DNA of 64,000 bases from assembly GCA_032622095.1 (NCBI GenBank), contig CP136069.1, positions 105,302,278-105,366,277 on the forward strand, written 5' to 3'. Source of the stretch: Siphonodentalium dalli. Taxonomy: Eukaryota; Mollusca; Scaphopoda; Gadilida; Siphonodentaliidae. The notes beneath the pieces are model-generated. The model did not search any database. It was given only the letters and a program-made list of their open reading frames with translations, and was not told the origin of the DNA. Shown piece after piece: positions 59,640 through 64,000 of the stretch. Position numbers and translations under genes: made by a program. Position 1 is the first letter of the stretch. Every line of letters begins with the position of its first letter.

Positions 59640-60730
59640 ATGATACTGTGAATGGCTTTGATTTCTTCAAGTCTGGAAATAGTGTGTCTGACATTTACAT
59701 AGTGAGGTCCCCAGATGGTGAATTTAGTGTTGCTACCCCATACAGCATGCTAGCATCACCAAATACACCCACCAGGGACCTAATTCTGCTTAGTCCTCAT
59801 CTTCTGGGAAGTATCCTAAGTATCAAATTGACAGTTTGATTTAGTCACTTTTTCCACCTGTTCAGTTTCAATGTCCCCCTAATTTGCAGAAGATAAAATG
59901 CATAATTGAGGTGCTCAATGGGTGTGTATCACCAACTTCAACTGTAGGACTTCATTGATTTAGTAACTTTTTTCCACCTGTTCAGTTTCAATGTCCCCCT
60001 AATTTGCAGAAGATAAAATGCATAATTGAGGTGCTCAATGGGTGTGTATCACCAACTTCAACTGTAGGACTTCAATCTGTTCCTTGGTTTTATTGGCCAT
60101 TGAGGCCTAATCAGATTGAGGATGAATTTGGTGATGCTAGCCTGCCTTACAGAATATTGTCATTAAATCCACATTTTTGGGACCTAATTCTGCAAATGTC
60201 AGACATACTAAATTCAGGTTTGGCCATTTCATATTATTGTTTTAATCACCAATTATCCAGATGAAATCATACGACTAATATTCAAAGAAAAATGGGGGGG
60301 GGGGATTGGATTAAATTTGTCTTCTATCTGGCATTTGCAGAATGAGGTCCCCAGAGGGTGAATTTAGTTATGCTACCCTGCACAGCAGTCTAGCATCACC
60401 AAATACACTAGCCAGGGTCCTCATTCTGCTTAGGCCTCATCTTCTGGGAAGTATATAGGCACTTAAATTGACATTTTTACTTACTTTAGCCCTTCTGTTT
60501 AGTTTAGACTATATCCCCTAATTTGTGAATATAAAATGCATAATTGAGGTGCCCAATGGGTGCACATCACCAACTTTAACTGGAGAACTTCAATCTAATG
60601 CTATGTCTCCCATAGCAGTTGAGGCCTACACAGAATGAGGTCCCCAGAGGGTGAATTTGGTGATGCTAGCCCGCATTGCAGGATTGTGTCATTAAATTCA
60701 CCCTTTGGGGACCTCATTCTGCAAATATCA
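59640..60730. repeat. Cluster of four ~95-bp hairpins and a 120-bp tandem duplication
   Basis: Hairpins with arms of the type AATGAGGTCCCCAGAGGGTG and CACCCTTTGGGGACCTCATT occur near 59700-59800, 60105-60200, 60335-60435 and 60630-60726; the last is the most perfect. A 120-bp direct duplication (CCACCTGTTCAGTTTCAATG, GCATAATTGAGGTGC) covers about 59837-60076 and is almost identical. Short peptides read across the hairpins look alike only because the DNA repeats. Confidence 0.65.
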
Positions 60731-60822
60731 GCCAATTTGTTCAGGCTTGTCTGTTCGAATATTATGTTCTTAACCACCAGTATCCAGTTGAACTCATTAT
60801 ACCCTGATTTTGCAAAGAAAAC

Positions 60823-61860
60823 TTGGGGGGGGGGGGGGTATATTGGATTGAATTTGTCAGTCTCTATGTCAGACTGTTCTCCCATCCATCCATCTGTCAT
60901 TATGTCTCTATCCGTCCATCAATTGTTTTCTTCTCCAGATACATATTAAAGACCAAATGGGTTTATATATTTAGGTGTGGATGTCCCCCAGGTGACTCAC
61001 ATTCAGATTTGTTCAAATGAGTTCATCAGGTCAAATAGGTGAGAAGTCAGGGCCATAACTCTTTCCTTCCATAGTAATTCTTAAAACAATTTCTTCTCCA
61101 GAACCATCTGGACTATTTAGATTATGTTTGGTATGGATGGTCATTCGGTGACTGGGGTTTAGATTTTTTCAGATTTGGGGTCATTTTAGGAAAATCAGTT
61201 CAGTTCAACTCTTAAAATCTAATGTCTGAAATTACCAAATGAATGGATCTCATAGATGGGGATTCACGTTTGTTCAAATAGGGGCGGAGATAAGAGATTT
61301 AATTACCAACCAGCCACCCTACACGTGCTCCGGTGGAGCTATAGTCGTCACTCCTCGTCCGTCCATCGTCTGTCCGTCCATCCGTCCGACAACAATTATT
61401 TGAACATCTTCTCCTCTGGAACCATAAGACCAAATGGGTTCATATTTGGTGTGGATGTTCCCTAGGTGATTCTCATTCAGATTTGTTCAAATGCGGTCAC
61501 TGGGTCAAATAGTTGCGAAGCCAGGGCCATAACTCTTTCCCACCATAGTAATTCTTTTAAACATCTTCAGAACAATAAGACCGAATGGTTTCATATTTGG
61601 TGTGGATGTTCCCTAGGTGACTCACATTCAGATTTGTTCAAATGAGTTCACTTGAAATAGTTGCGAAGCCAGGGCCATAACTCTTTCCCTCCATAGTATT
61701 CTTAAAGTGACTTCTTCTCAAATACCATCAGGCTATATGGGTTCATATTTGGTATGAAGGATCCTTGGGTGACTGGGGTTCAGATTTGTTCAAATCAGGT
61801 CACTGGGTCAAATGTGGGCGGGGCCAGGGACATAACTCCAATTTTTTTGTTTTAGATTTA
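60823..61860 (+). repeat. GTCY-microsatellite elements, families D and E, tandem units
   Basis: After a G run at 60824-60838 come CATCCATCCATCTGTC and units with GTGGATGT, AGGTGACTCACATTCAGATT and GGGCCATAACTC. A second start, CTCCGGTGGAGCTATAGTCG, CTCCTCGTCCGTCC, lies at 61330-61390 and is followed by at least three more units to about 61840. This copy lacks the left half of the terminal hairpin. Confidence 0.65.
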
Positions 61861-62719
61861 ACTCTTTAGATATCTACTTCTTTTAAAGTGATTATGAAAA
61901 GTTCTGACTGTTGTGGTCTCCAGAGTCCCAGTCTTATCAGTCTTTGCAGTCTGGTGAGCGACCCCACAGTCATTGACTGTCTTGTTCCTACATTTTTTTG
62001 TCAATGTTTTTTGAAACTTTGCACAGATATTTAGTACCATGGGAAACTGTGCCCTCCCGGATCTTACTCCCAAACTCCAATCTGGGGACATCATTGCATT
62101 CAATAATTACTCTTAGAAAATAATCTTTTTCGACCAAAACATTGGTACGATACAACCAAGGCACTCAGCAATCTCCATGCAGCGCCCTCTCAGTTATCAT
62201 GTCACTGGCATAGATCACTGCCACAAGGATGGTACTTTGCGGACCGATACGTCTATTTTTATGTATCGTCTGAACTATATTTAGTCATCAATACATGGCA
62301 AAATAAGATAAATAGGTAAGAACAATATTAACTGAGCCAGACATAGACAATTTTAATCCTAAAATATAAGAACTAAGATCATGTCAGAAATCCTTACAAA
62401 ATGTCCCTGTGGCAGTGGTGTCTCAGTGGTGTCTGGAGTTTGGGCAGTCCGATGGTCCCAATGGTTACACTCGTCGAATCGGCTTACATTCCAAGGAATC
62501 TACGGAAAGTACCGAGGTGTGCGATTGCGTTGGTCCAGCACCCGATTTTGCTAGACTCGTTGTGTGTTTGTCGTTTTATAATAAGAACTGTTTTATCGCA
62601 CCATATTTTGTGCTCCGAGTAGGCAAAACGAGAAAACCCAGATCTTAACAGCGAAAATGTGTAAACATTGATGTTTTCTGTACATTTTTGCGTGAAATTG
62701 TCATTTAAAAGACTTCAAT
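61861..62719. other. Mostly non-coding; family D remnant at 61980-62060
   Basis: A family D fragment with GCACAGATATTTAGTACCAT is present. Two overlapping ORFs at 62401-62648 start with non-ATG codons and have no domain. Confidence 0.4.
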
Positions 62720-62919
62720 ATGACATCGAGAGTTGTAGCAGACATAACTTGGGACCAAATCGACGATTGGTTCGCAATTGGCAAGAAAAGAGTCAGAAAA
62801 GAGTCAGAAAAGTCTAAACAATTCCAAAACATGCGCCAAAGGAACCAGGCGAAGACGAGACACGTACAAAATCGAGCTTCGCGTACACGTCCGCATTCAA
62901 AAGGTCCGATATCATGACT
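62720..62919 (+). CDS. Hypothetical 65-residue basic protein or exon
   Basis: The ORF starts at the ATG at 62720 and ends in TGA. The sequence begins MTSRVVADITWDQIDDWFAI and then becomes very basic (RKESEKSKQ, RASRTRPHSKG). There is no known motif. The amino-acid make-up looks more like protein than the surrounding noise, but the length allows chance. Confidence 0.25.
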
Positions 62920-63135
62920 CATGTGCATATCTTGGATTTTGCTTTTTGTATTACTAAATCATTCTGTGCACCAGTCCTACTAAAGAACAAACACAAACGA
63001 ACTAGCGCTGAAACGGATATCCGGTTTACAACCGGCCACTGTCAGCAATCGTTTGAAGTAGGATCAACCGGTTAACCACTATGTAATACACACACGCGAT
63101 GCCAATGACAAAAACTAACGTATTCACGTACTTAA

Positions 63136-63385
63136 TCAGCGCCAAACTGAATACAGTAGCTTGATCAGTTGATCACTCAATGTGGCATCTTTTGGACCCC
63201 ATCCGACGCTGGTGACAAAGTCATCGACGTCGATGGTCCCGAGCGAGTTGCCCGACACTGGAAACTGACAGACCGAACCATGAACACGCACGAATATCGG
63301 AGAAGCAAACGCTGATAAAGGGACTTGCCGGCCGACACGAAAAGGATCCAACTCAATGTAAGTAGATCTGCGATGGCGCCATCAT
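63136..63385 (-). CDS. Possible terminal exon of a host gene
   Basis: On the minus strand the frame is open from about 63385 and ends in TGA at 63136-63138. It reads with natural-looking composition (YIELDPFRVGRQVPLSAFAS, PIFVRVHGSVCQFPVSG, IDVDDFVTSVGWGPKD). No ATG is at the start; a CATCGCAG acceptor-like site is near 63367-63374, so it could be a 3' exon of a gene entering from the right. I do not recognise the family. Confidence 0.35.
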
Positions 63386-64000
63386 GGTGGGCAAGTTGAG
63401 TGGGTAGAAACACCACAAATTGGCGCTGCGAGCAAACGAATTGTTCGTGAAATTCTTGCGGTTATTTTGCGTTTGCACCGCACATGGCTGTCTGTGTCAT
63501 GTTTGGGATACATTAAAAATCCCAGTTTTAATCCAGGGACATCCGTCCCAAGTTGAATCATAGCCTGATTCCTTATACATTTTGGCCAATACCAAAATAC
63601 TTTCTGCTAAATTACAGCAGTTTCGGCGCATAATTACTTGCCCGTTATTTCCAGATTTACTTGCAAAATTTGAGATAGATTTTGTCGGGAATCTTAAATC
63701 GTCGTGTCCACACACTTCGTCGTTGTCCACACATCGTTTCAGGAGCTTCCTTGGTTATAGTCCAAGTTTCCTCCCATAATTGTCTGTTTTTGTTGTTTCT
63801 TTGTGGCATTTTTGTCAAATTATTTTCGACATTTTTTGCCCTCCAATTTTTTTATTTTTTATTTTGGGGGGGGGGGCTCTGACCCGTCACATTTGCATAT
63901 TAGGGCATTAATTGTTAGTGAAGCCCTCTTATTTCAGGTATTTCCATTTTTTGACAGAAATTGAATAAAATTTTGCGATTTTCACACAAATGTTAGTTTT
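63386..64000. other. Non-coding right edge, nothing recognised
   Basis: No supported gene; a G run is at 63866-63875. Confidence 0.4.

Noticed and set aside
62401-62648. Two overlapping 73- and 79-codon ORFs
   Set aside because: Both begin at non-ATG codons and neither frame shows a motif or splice support.

Overview
The window looks like a gene-poor, repeat-rich piece of an animal genome, most likely a bivalve or other mollusc. It is AT-rich, has no operon-like gene packing, and holds eukaryotic retroelements, DNA transposons, foldback elements and tandem-repeat families. Repeats carrying phrases such as GGGCCATAACTC, GGCGCGGGCTACAGG and GTCC/GTCT microsatellite runs are, from general knowledge, typical of bivalves. 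This assignment is inference; no rRNA, mitochondrial or conserved host gene is present to prove it.

Layout. 0.97-6.4 kb: a decayed Ty3/Gypsy-type retroelement (reverse transcriptase, RNase H, integrase, with two compensating one-base frameshifts), followed by a membrane-segment ORF and an unusual PPxY- and arginine-rich ORF whose C-terminus is tandemly duplicated. No LTR pair was found. 6.4-20 kb: non-coding DNA with MITEs, a LINE tail, and several families of microsatellite-bearing elements with internal repeats. 20-24.2 kb: a 1.09 kb tandem duplication, a miRNA-like hairpin, and a 1.2 kb element with terminal inverted repeats and a MITE nested inside. 27.5-38.4 kb: an apparently intact two-ORF LINE (ORF1 539 aa, ORF2 1161 aa with AP-endonuclease and reverse transcriptase) lying exactly between two gap-free direct repeats of 2,107 bp. 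38.6-45.1 kb: an array of about 873-bp units, one of which is split by a 3,999-bp pearl/Helentron-like element built of about 164-bp tandem units; neighbouring units give the empty site. 45.7-47.6 kb: 192-bp repeats arranged as a giant inverted repeat. 52.0-54.9 kb: an unknown protein exon on the minus strand, divergent from a Merlin/IS1595-type DDE transposase with an N-terminal frameshift. 56.3-57.9 kb: foldback elements made of GTGATATCAC palindromes. 58.2-62.1 kb: more GTCC-microsatellite elements and a cluster of roughly 95-bp hairpins. 62.7-63.4 kb: two weak candidate host exons.

How it fits together. Almost everything recognisable is mobile or derived from mobile DNA. The only proteins that look intact are the LINE ORF1 and ORF2; the Merlin transposase and Gypsy pol are broken. 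The strongest observations are (1) the 2.1 kb duplication bounding a fresh LINE, (2) the exactly bounded Helentron-like insertion with no target duplication, and (3) a shared architecture (hairpin end, GTCY microsatellite, tandem core) across several otherwise different repeat families.
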